Origin: an uncultured Clostridia bacterium
GTDB lineage: Bacteria > Bacillota > Clostridia > TANB77 > CAG-508
Assembly: GCA_934155265.1 (NCBI GenBank)
Contig: CAKPGU010000022.1
Span: 1 to 21,924 of the forward strand
Reading direction: 5' to 3'
Length of the DNA: 21,924 nt
The translations under genes were made by a program, and so were the position numbers. The notes under the pieces are model-generated. The model did no database searches. It worked only from the letters and a program-made list of their open reading frames with translations, and was not told where the DNA came from. This document shows positions 21,492 through 21,924 of this stretch, piece after piece (within the stretch, counting starts at the first letter, position 1; the number at the start of each line of letters is the position of its first letter).

Positions 21492-21924
21492 TGTATGAGA
21501 ATGATATGAAAATCATCGAAAGAGCCCAAAATGGTAGTAAAGAAGATATGACAAAATTAATAGAAGACAATAATGGACTAATTTGGAGCATTGTTCGAAG
21601 ATTTGGTGGAAGAGGATATGATATAGAAGATTTATATCAAATTGGAAGTATAGGCTTTATTAAGGCAATACAAAGATTTGACACAAGTTTTGAAGTTCGT
21701 CTTTCAACATATGCAGTACCATACATTTTAGGAGAAATAAAAAGATATATAAGAGATGATGGACCAATAAAAGTAAGTAGAAGTATTAAAGAATTAAATG
21801 TAAAAATATTAGAATTACAAAAAGAATATTTTAATAAATATGGAAGAGATATATCTTTGGAAGAGATTTCAAAAGAACTTAAAATTTCAAAAGAAGAAAT
21901 TACAATGGCAATGGATTCAACAAG
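21491..21924 (+). CDS. sigF: RNA polymerase sigma-F factor (partial, runs off the window)
   Basis: Forespore-specific sigma factor (SpoIIAC) held by SpoIIAB. About 144 codons are visible. After VYENDMKIIERAQNG come region 2 signatures: GLIWSIVRRFGGRGYDIEDL, then QIGSIGFIKAIQRFD, and FEVRLSTYAVPYILGEIKRY, followed by IRDDGPIKVSRS and the start of region 3. This matches sporulation sigma factors of the F/G/B group, and the operon position identifies F. The start is GTG at 21491, sharing one base with the spoIIAB stop codon and 7 bases after AGGGGAG; the ATG at 21506 is too far from that site. Confidence 0.96.
   Translation, partial: MYENDMKIIERAQNGSKEDMTKLIEDNNGLIWSIVRRFGGRGYDIEDLYQIGSIGFIKAIQRFDTSFEVRLSTYAVPYILGEIKRYIRDDGPIKVSRSIKELNVKILELQKEYFNKYGRDISLEEISKELKISKEEITMAMDST

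Overview
The window is about 70% A+T and looks like the chromosome of an endospore-forming, low-GC Gram-positive bacterium, most likely an anaerobic Clostridia-type Firmicute. The reasons are the spoIIAA-spoIIAB-sigF operon, a spoIVFA/spoIVFB pair, Spo0A-type boxes, strong AGGAGG ribosome sites and frequent TTG/GTG starts. No tRNA, rRNA, transposase, integrase or CRISPR array was seen.

Layout. 1-5100: asnS (minus strand, cut by the window edge), then on the plus strand a membrane-anchored WG-repeat protein, a patatin-like phospholipase and a stand-alone cysteine desulfurase. A 26-bp perfect palindrome lies between the last two. 5100-5900: an unrecognised two-helix membrane protein on the minus strand. 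5970-8285: a short division/cell wall block, mraZ-rsmH-ftsL, with three MraZ boxes on a 10-bp period at its promoter. It ends at a terminator instead of running on into ftsI/mur genes. 8300-9620: an HD-GYP protein and a small XRE regulator, both minus strand, each with its own promoter. 9790-13157: a probable surface-structure operon, divergent from the XRE gene: class D-like sortase, thioester/Cna-B adhesin ending in LPVTGM, a TasA/camelysin-like secreted protein, a related 159-aa protein and a 51-aa mini-protein with the same YA(R/K)Y motif. Two tandem Spo0A-like boxes sit just upstream of its promoter. 13158-15175: a tail-anchored small protein, a SpoIVFA-like LytM protein broken by a one-base frameshift, and SpoIVFB. 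15200-18360: der-plsY-gpsA, with der flanked by copies of a REP-like repeat. 18440-19740: a zinc-ribbon protein, dtd, a highly structured non-coding stretch and a bidirectional terminator. 19738-20439: an unrecognised minus-strand gene. 20440-21924: an intergenic region with two inverted Spo0A boxes, then spoIIAA, spoIIAB and sigF (cut by the window end).

The most notable hypothesis is that the sortase/TasA-like operon is a biofilm or spore-stage surface system. A divergent XRE regulator and Spo0A boxes would then play roles analogous to SinR and Spo0A in Bacillus matrix control. The same box type, inverted, lies in the spoIIA promoter region, which makes Spo0A control credible in this genome and marks the divergent unknown gene at 19738-20439 as a candidate Spo0A target. 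All functional calls come from reading sequence motifs; no database search was run.
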